From: Cohaesibacteraceae bacterium
GTDB taxonomy: Bacteria; Pseudomonadota; Alphaproteobacteria; Rhizobiales; Cohaesibacteraceae
DNA: 5,213 nt
Direction: 5' to 3'
Assembly: GCA_016764535.1 (NCBI GenBank)
Contig: JAESRR010000148.1
Coordinates: 1 to 5,213 of the forward strand
Under the pieces are notes generated by a model. It had not been told where the DNA came from. It saw nothing but the letters and a program-made list of their open reading frames with translations, and did no database searches. Both the position numbers and the translations under genes were made by a program. Shown here one piece after another: positions 5,130 through 5,213 of the stretch. Every line of letters begins with the position of its first letter. Within the stretch, counting starts at the first letter, position 1.

Positions 5130-5195
5130 CGATTTGCCTGGAAAAGTTCAAAGACGTTTTTTGGCGCAAATCGGCCATTGCGAACTTTTCCAGGC
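5119..5195. repeat. Interleaved inverted repeats downstream of the methyltransferase
   Basis: A perfect 14-bp inverted repeat, GCCTGGAAAAGTTC (5136-5149) and GAACTTTTCCAGGC (5182-5195), has a 32-base loop. A second perfect 8-bp pair, CGATTTGC (5130-5137) and GCAAATCG (5166-5173), interleaves with it, as in a pseudoknot. A weaker third pair is CCAAAAAC (5119-5126) with GTTTTTTGG (5156-5164), one bulge. TTCCAG also recurs at 5188-5193 and 5198-5203. No good T-run follows the main stem on either strand, so it is not a standard intrinsic terminator. It could be a transcription end, a recombination or attachment site, or a protein-binding site. The 14-bp pair is far beyond chance; the other two are less certain. 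Confidence 0.6.
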
Positions 5196-5213
5196 GCTTC
5201 CAGAGTGAAAAAG

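Noticed and set aside
5130..5195. Intrinsic terminator for the methyltransferase
   Set aside because: The 14-bp stem has a 32-base loop and no following T-run on either strand, so I list it as an inverted repeat of unknown role.

Overview
The window looks like the end of the tail-gene cluster of a P2-like prophage (myovirus type), probably in a proteobacterium and perhaps an alphaproteobacterium of moderate GC. An unrelated fragment of a Bacteroidota gene is joined to its left edge. The phage assignment rests on the gene order tape measure - gpU - gpX - gpD, all on the plus strand with 1-4 nt overlaps or spacing, and on recognisable protein families. The host assignment is an inference from general protein similarity and is weak.

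Layout. Positions 1 to about 286 encode the N-terminal part of an OmpP1/FadL-type outer-membrane protein typical of Flavobacteriia. At about 281-300 the reading frame runs, without a stop, into the C-terminal half of a phage tail tape measure protein that ends at 1501. This abrupt family and composition switch is most simply a chimeric assembly join, not a real fusion gene. Next come gpU (tail terminator/completion protein), gpX (small LysM-like tail protein) and gpD (tail hub/late control protein), ending at 3186.

Right of gpD is an accessory ('moron'-type) region. First is a convergent, AT-rich minus-strand gene for an unrecognised three-helix membrane protein with a short pentapeptide-like stretch (3191-3865). 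An intergenic segment of about 170 bp (3866-4036) follows and is packed with four consecutive inverted repeats. Then, on the plus strand, come a 54-residue Com-like zinc-finger protein (4037-4201) and an overlapping DNA methyltransferase (4170-5129). The window ends in a set of interleaved inverted repeats (5119-5195).

How the genes work together. The tail genes make the central tail machinery. The com-methyltransferase pair mirrors phage Mu com-mom: a small RNA-binding zinc-finger protein whose gene overlaps the start of a DNA-modification gene and switches on its translation. Here the modifier is an amino-methyltransferase, not Mom, so the likely role is late, translationally gated modification of phage DNA that protects it from restriction. 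That role is inferred from the gene pair and layout, not demonstrated.
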